Assembly (NCBI RefSeq): GCF_003201875.1
Contig: NZ_QJKD01000023.1
Coordinates: 20,015-84,014, forward strand
Direction: 5' to 3'
Source: Hungatella effluvii
GTDB lineage: Bacteria > Bacillota > Clostridia > Lachnospirales > Lachnospiraceae
DNA: 64,000 bases
Every line of letters starts with the position of its first letter. Positions within the stretch are counted from its first letter, which is position 1. A program made the position numbers and the translations under genes. Shown here one piece after another: positions 27,316 through 36,361 of this stretch. A model generated the notes under the pieces. It searched no databases. It was given only the letters and a program-made list of their open reading frames with translations, and had not been told where the DNA came from.

Positions 27316-28884
27316 ATGGCAATTAAACTATTCGCAGCCATCGACGTGGGTTCATTTGAACTGGAACTCGGTATCTATGAGGTTTCGCCCAAATACGGAA
27401 TCCGCCGGGTAGACCATGTGCGCCACGTCATCGCCCTTGGAAAAGATACCTATAATAATGGAAAGATCAGCTATGAACTGGTGGAGGAGATGTGCGGCGT
27501 CTTACAGCAGTTTGCGGAGATTATGGAGGCCTACAAGATTTCAGAGTACCGCGCCTATGCCACCAGCGCCATGCGCGAGGCCCGCAACAACCAGATCGTG
27601 CTGGATCAGATCCGGGTTCGTACAGGGATTGAAGTACAGATCATCAGCAACTCGGAACAGCGGTTTATCAGCTATAAGGCCATTGCCTCCAAGGACGCAG
27701 AATTTAACAAGACAATTCAGAAAGGCACAGCCATTGTGGACGTGGGCTTCGGCAGTATGCAGATATCCCTGTTCGATAAGGATGCGCTGATCTCCACCCA
27801 GAACCTTCTCCTGGGAGTCCTAAGGATACGGGAGATGATGTCCAATATCCAGGCCGACATCCGGATGGAGAATACTCTCATCGAGGAACTGGTGGATAAT
27901 GAGCTTGTGACTTTTAAAAAGATGTATTTAAAGGACCGTGAGATCAAGAATTTAATCGGCATCGGGGAATGTATCCTCTATTTATCCAGAGGAAGCGGAA
28001 CGGGGAAACCTGTGGACCGGGTGACTGCGGAAGACTTCAAGGCATTCTATGAGAAGCTGGTGGATATGCCTCTCTACCAGATCGAAGAACGTTTCGGGGT
28101 GAACAGCGAGTACGCGGCCCTCTTAATGCCGGCGGCCATCATTTACTGGAGAGTCTTAGAGCTGACGGGGGCCGAGATGTTCTGGATACCCGGAATCCGT
28201 CTCTGTGACGGCATAGCCGCGGAATACGCAGAGGAGACCAGGGCGGTAAAATTCACCCACGATTTCACCGAGGATATCCTTGCGGCGTCCCGTAATATGG
28301 CGAAGCGCTACAAATGTCACGCTTCCCACACGGCGGACATGGAGAAACACGTTCTCGATATATTTGACAGCATGAAGCGGTACCACGGCATGGGAAAGAG
28401 AGAGCGTCTCCTGCTGCAGATCTCCGCCATCATCCACTCCTGCGGCAAATTCATAGGAATGAAGTACACGGGAGAGTCGGGATATAATATCATTATGTCG
28501 ACGGAGATCATCGGTTTATCCCATATGGAGCGTGAGATCATCGCCAATGTGGTGCGCTATAACAGCATTGATTTCGATTACAATGAGGTCACATTTAATG
28601 AAGACCTGTTTCGTGATACAAAGGGTGAGCTGACCCATAACGACGTGACCATACTGATCGCCAAGCTGACGGCGATTCTACGGCTGGCCAATGCCATGGA
28701 CCGGAGCCATAAGCAGAAGCTTCACGATTGCCGTTTAAGTGTTAAGGAAGGCCAGCTGCTGGTGACCACGACCTATGGAGGGGATATTACCCTGGAGGCG
28801 GTGGCGTTTGCCCAGAAAGCGGATTTCTTCGAGGAAATTTTCGGAATCCGGCCTGTATTAAAACAGAAGAGGAGGTTGTCCTGA
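27316..28884 (+). CDS. Ppx/GppA-type phosphatase with HD domain
   Basis: 522 aa. Residues 1-300 form the actin-like Ppx/GppA fold (AAIDVGSFELELGIY; ATSAMREARN; AIVDVGFGSMQISL), and the C-terminal part is an HD-like domain (about 315-500, with HTADMEKH and IHSCGKF). Such enzymes cleave polyphosphate or pppGpp. Here the next gene, overlapping by one base, is polyphosphate kinase, so a role in polyphosphate turnover is most likely. ATG follows GGTAAGGAGG. Confidence 0.9.
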   Translation: MAIKLFAAIDVGSFELELGIYEVSPKYGIRRVDHVRHVIALGKDTYNNGKISYELVEEMCGVLQQFAEIMEAYKISEYRAYATSAMREARNNQIVLDQIRVRTGIEVQIISNSEQRFISYKAIASKDAEFNKTIQKGTAIVDVGFGSMQISLFDKDALISTQNLLLGVLRIREMMSNIQADIRMENTLIEELVDNELVTFKKMYLKDREIKNLIGIGECILYLSRGSGTGKPVDRVTAEDFKAFYEKLVDMPLYQIEERFGVNSEYAALLMPAAIIYWRVLELTGAEMFWIPGIRLCDGIAAEYAEETRAVKFTHDFTEDILAASRNMAKRYKCHASHTADMEKHVLDIFDSMKRYHGMGKRERLLLQISAIIHSCGKFIGMKYTGESGYNIIMSTEIIGLSHMEREIIANVVRYNSIDFDYNEVTFNEDLFRDTKGELTHNDVTILIAKLTAILRLANAMDRSHKQKLHDCRLSVKEGQLLVTTTYGGDITLEAVAFAQKADFFEEIFGIRPVLKQKRRLS

Positions 28885-31025
28885 TGGCAGATATTGATGA
28901 AAGATTCTACAATCCTGATAATTATGTAAACCGTGAACTGAGTTGGCTGGAATTTAACTACCGCGTGCTGAGTGAGGCCAGAGATAAGAACCTGCCTCTG
29001 TTTGAAAGGCTGAAATTCTTAAGCATTACCTCGTCAAACCTGGACGAATTTTTCATGGTCCGTGTCGCCTCCTTAAAGGACATGGTCCACGCAAAATATA
29101 CGAAGCCGGATATCGCCGGTTTAAAGCCCTCCGAGCAGTTGGAGAAAATCGGCGTAAAGACGCACGAGATGGTAGCCATGCAGTATTCCACCTACAACCG
29201 CTCAATTCTCCCTGCATTAAAGCAGAATGGCCTGTGTGTGGTCACGACCCATGCGGACTTAAACGCGGAACAGGGCGCCTACGTAGATGAGTATTTCCGG
29301 GAAAATGTATACCCCGTTCTGACCCCGATGGCTGTGGATTCGTCCCGCCCGTTTCCGTTAATCCGGAACAAGACGTTAAACATCGCGGCGCTTCTTCAGA
29401 AGAAGAGCGGAGAAGAGGACTTAGAGTTCGCCATGGTTCAGGTACCCAGCGTACTGCCGAGAATCGTGGAGATCCCATCCGACAGGAAATCCGGCCGTTC
29501 CGTGATCCTTCTGGAGGAGATCATCGAACGCAACATCGGTTCCATGTTCTTAAACTATAATGTGGTCGCCTACAGTCCCTTCCGTATCATGAGGAACGCA
29601 GATTTGACCATCGACGAGGAAGAGGCGGTCGACTTACTGGAGGAGATCCAGAAGCAGTTAAAGAAGCGCCAGTGGGGCGAGGCCATCCGTCTGGAAATCG
29701 ACGAGAAGATGGACAAAAGCCTGCTGAAGATATTAAAGAGAGAGCTTTCCATCAGCTCGGGCGACATCTATGAGATCGGAGGACCGCTCGATCTGACGTT
29801 CCTGATGAAGATGTACGGACTCGAGGGCTTCGAGCATTTAAAGGCTCCGAAGTACGTTCCGCAGCGGGTTCCGGCGCTGATGAACGAGGATGACATATTT
29901 ACGAATATCCGAAAGGGCGACATTCTGCTGCACCATCCATACGAGACCTTCGGTCCGGTGGTAAACTTCGTGAAGAGCGCGGCTAAGGATCCGGATGTGC
30001 TGGCCATCAAGCAGACCCTCTACCGCGTCAGCGGCAATTCCCCGATTATCGCGGCCCTCGCTGAAGCGGCCGACAACGGGAAACAGGTCTCAGTTCTGGT
30101 GGAGCTAAAGGCCCGTTTCGATGAGGAGAATAATATTAACTGGGCAAAGAAGCTGGAGAAAGCGGGCTGTCACGTTATATACGGCCTGGTAGGCTTAAAG
30201 ACCCACAGCAAGATCACCCTGGTGGTGCGCCGGGAGGAAGACGGAATCCGCCGCTATGTGCATCTGGGAACCGGCAACTACAACGATTCCACAGCAAAGC
30301 TCTATACGGACCTTGGGCTCATGACGTGCAACCCGCAGATCGGCGAGGACGCCACGGCTGTGTTTAACATGCTGTCCGGTTACTCCGAGCCGCTGCACTG
30401 GAATAAACTGGTGGTAGCGCCAATCTGGCTGAGAAACCGGTTCTTAAAGATGATTCGCCGTGAAACGCAGAACGCCTTAAAGAAGAAACCGGCGCATATC
30501 ATGGCAAAGATGAACTCTCTCTGCGACAAGGAGATTGCGGCCGCGCTATACGAGGCTTCCTGCGCCGGCGTAAAGATCGAGATGGTGATCCGCGGAATCT
30601 GCTGCTTAAAGGCCGGTATTCCTAATTTGAGCGAGAACATCGAGGTACACTCCATCGTCGGTAATTTCCTGGAACACGCCCGTGTCTTCTATTTTGAAAA
30701 TGACGGAAGTCCGGAGATCTATATGGGCAGCGCTGACTGGATGCCGAGAAATCTGGATAAGCGTGTGGAGATCATGTTCCCTGTGGAGGAGGAATCCTTA
30801 AAGGAACAGGTCATGCATGTCTTAAAGGTTCAGCTGGAGGACAATGTGAAGGCTCATATACTGAAACCGGATGGAACGTATGAGAAGCCGGATAAACGCG
30901 GCAAGGTGCTGGTGTGCAGCCAGGATCAGTTCTGCGAGGAAGCGGTAAAAAACGTGGAAGCAGAGCTGGGGAAAATGGACCCGGTGAGTAACCGGGTGTT
31001 TGTGCCGGTAATTAGTCAGAATTAG
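28884..31025 (+). CDS. ppk1: Polyphosphate kinase 1
   Basis: 713 aa; reversibly polymerises the ATP gamma-phosphate into polyphosphate. Domains: N-terminal helical domain (YVNRELSWLEFNYRVL), head domain, then two PLD-like catalytic domains with the conserved histidines in THSKITLV and YVHLGTGNYN, and late motifs HARVFYFENDG and SADWMPRNLDKRVE. Full-length for PPK1. The start overlaps the ppx stop (TGATG), so both enzymes should be made together. Confidence 0.97.
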   Translation: MADIDERFYNPDNYVNRELSWLEFNYRVLSEARDKNLPLFERLKFLSITSSNLDEFFMVRVASLKDMVHAKYTKPDIAGLKPSEQLEKIGVKTHEMVAMQYSTYNRSILPALKQNGLCVVTTHADLNAEQGAYVDEYFRENVYPVLTPMAVDSSRPFPLIRNKTLNIAALLQKKSGEEDLEFAMVQVPSVLPRIVEIPSDRKSGRSVILLEEIIERNIGSMFLNYNVVAYSPFRIMRNADLTIDEEEAVDLLEEIQKQLKKRQWGEAIRLEIDEKMDKSLLKILKRELSISSGDIYEIGGPLDLTFLMKMYGLEGFEHLKAPKYVPQRVPALMNEDDIFTNIRKGDILLHHPYETFGPVVNFVKSAAKDPDVLAIKQTLYRVSGNSPIIAALAEAADNGKQVSVLVELKARFDEENNINWAKKLEKAGCHVIYGLVGLKTHSKITLVVRREEDGIRRYVHLGTGNYNDSTAKLYTDLGLMTCNPQIGEDATAVFNMLSGYSEPLHWNKLVVAPIWLRNRFLKMIRRETQNALKKKPAHIMAKMNSLCDKEIAAALYEASCAGVKIEMVIRGICCLKAGIPNLSENIEVHSIVGNFLEHARVFYFENDGSPEIYMGSADWMPRNLDKRVEIMFPVEEESLKEQVMHVLKVQLEDNVKAHILKPDGTYEKPDKRGKVLVCSQDQFCEEAVKNVEAELGKMDPVSNRVFVPVISQN

Positions 31026-31271
31026 GGCTGGACGGGGGGACGCGGACTTTGCGCAGGCAGTTGGGGAAAAGAGAGGGTGGCCGGCAGTTCGCCAATTCCA
31101 AACTGCCGGCCGCCCTCTCTTTTCCGGCCAGGCTGTGAAAGGTCCGCTGGCACCGTCTGCGCTGGGAAAAATGCGGAGGCGGTGGGAAGTAAAGGATAGG
31201 GACAGTGGGATATAGAAGATTAGATAAAATATTTTATATAAAGCAGCACGTGGAAAATGGGAGGCTGGGGC
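31026..31271. repeat. Intergenic region with a very strong long hairpin
   Basis: Arms at 31065-31089 and 31101-31125 pair over 25 bp with a single G-T wobble around an 11-nt loop. Flanks at about 31030-31042 and 31138-31150 can extend the structure with bulges. There is no T tract, so it is not a classical terminator; it could block transcript decay after ppk1 or be a palindromic element. A 14-bp palindrome lies at 31224-31237, just before the MarR gene. No gene was seen. Confidence 0.65.
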
Positions 31272-31760
31272 ATGAGTAAGGAAGAACAGGTTTTTGGCGG
31301 GTTCTGGGATTTGTTTAATAAGAGGATTTTTCTGGATGAGTATAAGATGAAAAGACTGCTGAAGGGGTATAAGCCTTCGGAAGTGCACTGCATCGAATAT
31401 ATTGGGAAAAATACGGACTCTAATGTGACAAAGCTTGCTGAGGCTTTCTATATGACCAGAAGTGCAATCAGCAAAATTACAAAGAAACTTATGGAAAAGG
31501 GAGTCGTTGAGAGCTACCAGAAACCGGAGAACCGGAAGGAAATCTACTTTAGACTTACAAAACAGGGCGAACAGGTCTTTGAGATCCATGAGGAACTGCA
31601 TCAGGAGTTCGAGGATCGGGATAAAGTGGTGTTCGATCAGGTGACTGAGGAACAACTCGATGGGATGCTCCGGTTCGTGGAAGCATATAAGCGCCACCTG
31701 GATCATGAGATTAAAAAGCTTGGGGTGGATGCCGACAGCGTCGGGCATGACCGGTTATAG
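31272..31760 (+). CDS. MarR family transcriptional regulator
   Basis: 162 aa winged-helix repressor. The MarR core is visible: YIGKNTDSNVTKLAEAFYMTRSAISKITKKL as helix-turn-helix, followed by the wing QKPENRKEIYFRLT. The ATG at 31272 is chosen because GGGAGG lies 7 nt upstream; an ATG at 31257 is in frame but lacks a site. A 14-bp palindrome 35 nt upstream could be its own operator. It may control the MFS exporter 1 kb downstream, whose promoter carries a palindrome. Confidence 0.88.
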   Translation: MSKEEQVFGGFWDLFNKRIFLDEYKMKRLLKGYKPSEVHCIEYIGKNTDSNVTKLAEAFYMTRSAISKITKKLMEKGVVESYQKPENRKEIYFRLTKQGEQVFEIHEELHQEFEDRDKVVFDQVTEEQLDGMLRFVEAYKRHLDHEIKKLGVDADSVGHDRL

Positions 31761-32050
31761 AGGGCGTTAATAAAAACTAAGAAAAACTGTATCCAGGGTG
31801 ACAGCGGATATCATATGTTCTGGCGTTTGAATGTACATAATAATGGTATATTCCTTGGATTCCGTTGCAGATCCTGGGAGCAAACGGTTCTGGTTTCATA
31901 ATTACAAATATAACTATTTTCAAAATGCCTTTTTCGTCAGGAATAAATCTGCCCTGAGACAATCATGCAGGATAGGAGTACGCCCCGAATTTATATAATT
32001 CAGGGCGTATGGCTGATACTGGTTCTTTTAATAGTAAAGGATATAAATTC

Positions 32051-32425
32051 ATGAAGAGAAAAATAAAATTATTAATTGTGCTTTTTACTCTAATATTATA
32101 TCTTATGCCAGCACTATACTTTGATTTCATAGCATTTAATAATGCTGAATATCCCCCAATGTATTTATACAAAAATATAGAATGGTATCCGTCCCTGACA
32201 CACCGTGATAAAGGTGCTGAGTATATTGAAGGACAGTATACCTATTATGGCTGGTGCTATAAAATAGAAATGAAAGTTTTTAAAAACAGTCAAACTCAAC
32301 AGGTCTATAATTACTTCTCCGGGCATGGAACAGCAGTAAATTTCCTTATTTTTGGAAAAACTATTACAAGAAATTTTTATAATGGGGTTTCCATTAGATA
32401 TTATGATATGCCGGAAACGCAATAA
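32051..32425 (+). CDS. Hypothetical small exported or membrane protein
   Basis: 124 aa, no family recognised. A basic start (MKRKIK) leads into one hydrophobic segment (LLIVLFTLILYLMPALYF), so it is a signal-anchored or secreted protein with a Tyr/Phe-rich domain outside. The DNA is clearly more AT-rich than the neighbours, suggesting recent acquisition. The ATG has an AAAGGAT site 10 nt upstream; a longer in-frame start at 32009 is possible. Upstream, an inverted repeat around 31978-32011 could be an RNA hairpin. Confidence 0.55.
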   Translation: MKRKIKLLIVLFTLILYLMPALYFDFIAFNNAEYPPMYLYKNIEWYPSLTHRDKGAEYIEGQYTYYGWCYKIEMKVFKNSQTQQVYNYFSGHGTAVNFLIFGKTITRNFYNGVSIRYYDMPETQ

Positions 32426-32615
32426 TTTTGTATATGCCATCTCGGTTTATTGATTTGTACGCTATTTTTATGGTTAAATCGTCTTCTTATAATCCCTCCC
32501 CATACTAAAGTGAAATAAGCTTATTATATTGTAGCGCTATACTATTTATCCGACGAATAAAGCAAATGTACGAAAAACGATTAGTCAGATATACATACCA
32601 TATAATTAAAACTGA

Positions 32616-32650
32616 GAAGAGCCTTCAATGAGAAGGGCCTTCTTTTTTTT
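32616..32650 (+). terminator. Intrinsic terminator upstream of the MFS gene
   Basis: Arms GAAGAGCCTTC (32616-32626) and GAAGGGCCTTC (32632-32642) pair with a 2-nt internal mismatch, followed by eight T residues. Confidence 0.75.
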
Positions 32651-32687
32651 GAACATTGGGCGGTGATCGAGAAATTTCCCTTTTTAA

Positions 32688-32711
32688 ATATTGTTGACAA
32701 GGAAACAATAT
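32688..32711. promoter_or_regulatory. 24-bp palindromic operator on the MFS promoter
   Basis: Perfect 8-bp arms ATATTGTT and AACAATAT separated by 8 nt, covering the -35 box. The size and symmetry fit a dimeric MarR-type repressor; the MarR gene at 31272 is the obvious candidate. Confidence 0.65.
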
Positions 32712-32722
32712 GGAGATAGAAT
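32694..32722 (+). promoter_or_regulatory. Promoter of the MFS exporter
   Basis: TTGACA at 32694-32699, a 17-nt spacer, TAGAAT at 32717-32722, 43 nt before the start codon. Confidence 0.78.
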
Positions 32723-32765
32723 AAATGTGTCCATGGAAATAATAAAAATGAAGGAGTTGTAATAG

Positions 32766-34073
32766 ATGAAAAGTGACAGAGGTTTTTCTAAAGATTTTCT
32801 GCTCGTGGTTATCGGCCAGATTATATCGTTGTTTGGCAATCAGATTTTGAGGTATGCGCTTCCGCTTTATCTGCTGAATCAGACCAGGTCTTCGGCTTTG
32901 TTTGGGACGATTTCGGCGTGCGCATTTATCCCTATGATCGTACTGTTCCCTGTGGGAGGAATTATTGCGGACCGGGTGAATAAGAGGAATATTATGGTGA
33001 TGCTGGACTTTGCCACGGCGGCGTTAATCGTCCTTTTTTATGTGATGGCGGGAATGGTTGATATTGTGCCGCTCATGGCGGTTACCATGATGGTTCTGTA
33101 TGGGATACAGGGGGCGTATCAGCCGGCGGTGAAGGCGAGTGTGCCGATTCTGGTGGATACGGGCCATCTGATGCAGGCGAATTCTCTGATTGATGTGATC
33201 AGCTCCCTGGCCAATATGGCTGGGCCTGTAATTGGCGGCATTCTGTTCTCGGTTGTAGGGCTGGTGCCGATTCTGTACGTAAGCACGGGCTGCTTCCTGC
33301 TTTCTGCAATTATAGAGATTTTTATTCATATTCCATTTGAGAAAAAGCAGGCCGGCGGCAATATTTTTGTTACGGGATTCGGCGATCTGAAGGACAGTTT
33401 TCAGTTTATGTTTCAGAGACAGCCTGTACTGTGGAAGGTTTCGTTCGTATACTCGTTTCAGAACCTGTTCCTGTCTTCTCTGGTGTTGATTGGAGTCCCG
33501 TTTATCATTACACAGCATCTGGGATTTTCCATAAATACCGCCAACCGCATGTATGGATACGCGCAGGGCGTGATTGCGGCAGGCAGTATCGCGGGCGGGC
33601 TGCTTGCAGGGATTCTGTCTAAGAAGCTTAAGCCGAAGGCAATACCGGCACTGATAACAGGGGCTGCCGTGTCCATGCTGTTGGGGGGAATTGCCCTGCA
33701 GTTTTTAAGGACACCGATAAAGGCGTGGCTGCTTCTGATCATTGGCTGTGGCCTGATGCTGATGCTGTCGTCGCTGTTTCAGATACAGATTATGTCATAT
33801 GTGCAGATTCTGACGCCAAATGACATGATCGGTAAAGTAATATCCTGCGTGATCTGTGTCTGTATGTGCGCAAATCCCGTAGGCGGATTTATCTACGGAA
33901 TCGTATTCGAGAAGATCGGAGAACGCGTATATCTTCCGTTTTATGCAGCGGCGTTGATTGTGACGGGAATTGGTGTGCTGACACGCGGAATTTTCAGGGA
34001 AGTGGACCGGAAAATGGCGCAGGGAAGGCGGCCATCTGCGCATGAATGTAGAGAAATATTAGGAAAAAAGTAA
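32766..34073 (+). CDS. MFS exporter of the macrolide-efflux (MFS_3) type
   Basis: 435-aa, 12-helix transporter. The opening FLLVVIGQIISLFGNQILRYALPLYLL and the loop GGIIADRVNKRNIMV are typical of MFS_3/enterobactin- and macrolide-efflux-like proteins. Probably exports a toxic compound using the proton gradient. ATG follows GAAGGAGTTG. Its promoter carries a palindrome consistent with drug-responsive repression. Confidence 0.88.
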   Translation: MKSDRGFSKDFLLVVIGQIISLFGNQILRYALPLYLLNQTRSSALFGTISACAFIPMIVLFPVGGIIADRVNKRNIMVMLDFATAALIVLFYVMAGMVDIVPLMAVTMMVLYGIQGAYQPAVKASVPILVDTGHLMQANSLIDVISSLANMAGPVIGGILFSVVGLVPILYVSTGCFLLSAIIEIFIHIPFEKKQAGGNIFVTGFGDLKDSFQFMFQRQPVLWKVSFVYSFQNLFLSSLVLIGVPFIITQHLGFSINTANRMYGYAQGVIAAGSIAGGLLAGILSKKLKPKAIPALITGAAVSMLLGGIALQFLRTPIKAWLLLIIGCGLMLMLSSLFQIQIMSYVQILTPNDMIGKVISCVICVCMCANPVGGFIYGIVFEKIGERVYLPFYAAALIVTGIGVLTRGIFREVDRKMAQGRRPSAHECREILGKK

Positions 34074-34147
34074 AGATATTGCGAGGGTAAAATGATAGAA
34101 TGAGTTTATAACGAAGAAATCAAAAGAGGAAAGGCGGTGGGAGGTCT

Positions 34148-35221
34148 ATGACAGGGATTTATGCTCTCGTACATATGGCGGTGGACTTATCCTGTGCCTT
34201 TCTGGTTTATACATATGTGCTGGGAGGAGAGCAGTGGTACTTATGGCTGCTTCTTTATAATTTCTGCGCGTTTGCCCTGCAGATGCCGATCGGGGCAGCG
34301 GCCGACCGGCTGGACCGCAACAGCTGTGTGGCTGTGGGAGGCTGTGCCGGTGTTCTGGCCGGGCTGCTGCTTGGAATCGCGGGATTTCCGGCCGGAGCTG
34401 CCGTTGTGGCCGGAATTGGCAACGCCTGCTTTCATGTGGGAGGCGGGATCGATGTTCTGAACCACAGCGAGAGAAGAGCCGCGCCGCTGGGAATCTTTGT
34501 GGCTCCCGGCGCGCTGGGGATATTTCTGGGAACCATGTTCGGCCGGGCCGGAACGGAGGCGGCTGTGTGGATCGGCGGTCTTTTGATTCTCTCGGCGGTG
34601 GTGATCCGCGCGGCGGCGGGAAGAGAGAAGCTGTGGCTTTCATCCGGCAATGCGCCGTTTTCCTTCTCTGTGCCGTCAAGCTCTGTGTCGTCAGGCAGGA
34701 CACTGATGGCGGCTGCCTGTTTCCTGGCGGCAGTGATTCTGCGGTCCTACTCCGGTATGATACAGAATTTCCCATGGAAAGAGACACTGGCGGGAAGCGG
34801 TTTCATTCTGGCTGGCGCTGTTGTGCTTGGAAAGATGGCAGGAGGCGTTTTAGCCGATAAGTGGGGCATTCAGAGAACTGCCTTCCGTTCCATGTGCGCG
34901 GCTGCGGTGGGATTTCTCTGCCTGGTTTATCCGGCTGCGGGGATTCTGGCAGTATTTTTCTGGAATATGTCCATGCCGCTGACCCTGTGGGCTGTTTCGA
35001 AGGTATTTCCGGGGGCGAAGGGCTTTGGCTTCGGTCTGCTGACATTCGGCCTTTTTGTGGGATTTTGCCCGGCCTGGCTCGGCGGAAGCAGCGTCGGAGG
35101 CCCGGTACAGTCCGGCATCCGGTTTATGGCGGGAAATGCCTCCTCTCCGGTCGGTATGGCTCTCATGGCGGTGGTGTCCTTGCTGCTTCTGGGCTGGGGA
35201 CTTAAGCAGGTGGCGGAATGA
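34148..35221 (+). CDS. MFS-like membrane protein of unknown substrate
   Basis: 357 aa with about ten hydrophobic segments. The loop MPIGAAADRLDRNSCV and the pattern GNACFHVGGGIDVLNHSERR recall the fosmidomycin-resistance-like MFS branch, but it is shorter than normal. GC content is higher than in the small AT-rich gene upstream. ATG follows AAAGGCGGTGGGAGG. It overlaps the next gene by ATGA, so the two small membrane proteins are probably made together. Confidence 0.7.
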   Translation: MTGIYALVHMAVDLSCAFLVYTYVLGGEQWYLWLLLYNFCAFALQMPIGAAADRLDRNSCVAVGGCAGVLAGLLLGIAGFPAGAAVVAGIGNACFHVGGGIDVLNHSERRAAPLGIFVAPGALGIFLGTMFGRAGTEAAVWIGGLLILSAVVIRAAAGREKLWLSSGNAPFSFSVPSSSVSSGRTLMAAACFLAAVILRSYSGMIQNFPWKETLAGSGFILAGAVVLGKMAGGVLADKWGIQRTAFRSMCAAAVGFLCLVYPAAGILAVFFWNMSMPLTLWAVSKVFPGAKGFGFGLLTFGLFVGFCPAWLGGSSVGGPVQSGIRFMAGNASSPVGMALMAVVSLLLLGWGLKQVAE

Positions 35222-35568
35222 TGGGGCTGTGGATCGTTCCCGTTCTGCTGGTGTCGCTGGGGCTTACGGCTGCTTTGGAGGAAGGCTTCGGCTGGTTGGC
35301 TGGTGTGCGGGAACGATGGGATATGCTGCTGGTTTTATTGGTTAATCTGCTGACGAATCCGGCTGTGGTATTTCTCTACTATGTGAACTGTCTGTATCTG
35401 GGCTTTAACCGTACCGTAATTACTGTAGGACTGGAGGCGGCGGCAATTGCAGTGGAAGCGGCGTGCTATAAGGCCGCGGCAGGGAATATACGGCATCCCT
35501 GGCTCTTTTCGGTTGGCGCGAACCTGGTTTCCTTTACGTTGGGAGCGGTGATTACACGATACATTTAA
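35218..35568 (+). CDS. Small hypothetical membrane protein
   Basis: 116 aa, three to four hydrophobic segments, no family recognised (a run like LLVLLVNLLTNPAVVFLYYV is the most distinctive). The start overlaps the stop of the MFS-like gene (ATGATG/TGA), implying coupling; it might be an accessory subunit. The pair appears to form its own short unit. Confidence 0.65.
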   Translation: MMGLWIVPVLLVSLGLTAALEEGFGWLAGVRERWDMLLVLLVNLLTNPAVVFLYYVNCLYLGFNRTVITVGLEAAAIAVEAACYKAAAGNIRHPWLFSVGANLVSFTLGAVITRYI

Positions 35569-35628
35569 GCTTCGGACCGGAATGAATCAGGAATCAGATT
35601 AAGTGAAACAGAAAGCGAGGCGGAGATT

Positions 35629-36276
35629 ATGAAAATAGAGATTGGAACAATCTTCCCATCCCATTTTAAATCATCATACCCGGAAGAATTTGAGCTGTTT
35701 TCTCATTTTGAGACGACATCAGGAATTCCGACGGTTCTGTTTGCGGTAACCACATGGAAAGAAAATGGAATGCCCAACGTCTGTTTTCACGCATGGAGCT
35801 GTTTCCATGGGGACAAGACGGCTTTTTTCGCGGTGATGGGAGGTCTGTACCAGCATACGCATACCTATGCCAATATCCGGAGGGAAGCATGCTTCGGCAT
35901 TAACTTTCTCCCTGTGAGCTGCTACGACAGGCTGATCAATACGATCCGGGGCAACGAGTACGAGGCGGACGAATTTCAGGCAGGCGGATTCACGGTGCAG
36001 GACGCGAAAACGATTCACGCCCCCATGATTCAGGAGGCCTTCATCAATATGGAGTGTACGCTGAAAGACATTCAGGATTTAAGCGGCGCCGGGATTACAG
36101 CGATGGTGATCGGCCAGGTTCAGCATATATCTGTCGAGGAGGAGTATGCGCAGGGCTATGAAAAACGTTACGGCAAAGACGGATTTATGATGTTGATTCC
36201 GGCCCCTCAGGATCTTAAGACCGGGGAACCTGCGCAGTCGGCAGTCGCGACGGTAAACATCGAAAGGCTGGACTGA
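35629..36276 (+). CDS. Flavin reductase family protein (FMN-binding split barrel)
   Basis: 215 aa cytoplasmic flavoprotein. The N-terminal half has the split-barrel pattern (TVLFAVTTWKENGMPNVC; FFAVMGGLYQHTHTYANI; EACFGINFLP). Such proteins reduce or bind FMN/FAD; partner and substrate unknown. ATG follows AAGCGAGGCGGAG. It is not clearly in an operon with its neighbours. Confidence 0.82.
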   Translation: MKIEIGTIFPSHFKSSYPEEFELFSHFETTSGIPTVLFAVTTWKENGMPNVCFHAWSCFHGDKTAFFAVMGGLYQHTHTYANIRREACFGINFLPVSCYDRLINTIRGNEYEADEFQAGGFTVQDAKTIHAPMIQEAFINMECTLKDIQDLSGAGITAMVIGQVQHISVEEEYAQGYEKRYGKDGFMMLIPAPQDLKTGEPAQSAVATVNIERLD

Positions 36277-36361
36277 AGCAGCGTTAAAGAGTACTCTCAC
36301 GAATCTGAGCGCAAGGGAGTTTCCAGGAGTGCTCTCAAAAAGTAAGGGAGGAGAGAACAGA

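Larger units (their letters stand above)
32426..32765 (+). other. AT-rich intergenic region before the MFS gene
   Basis: Apart from the hairpin at 32616-32650 and the promoter/operator at 32688-32722, I see nothing of note. A 21-codon frame from 32565 has no ribosome site and ends at the hairpin; it is probably not a gene. Confidence 0.5.

Noticed and set aside
32565..32630. 21-codon peptide before the terminator
   Set aside because: No ribosome binding site and no similarity; probably chance.
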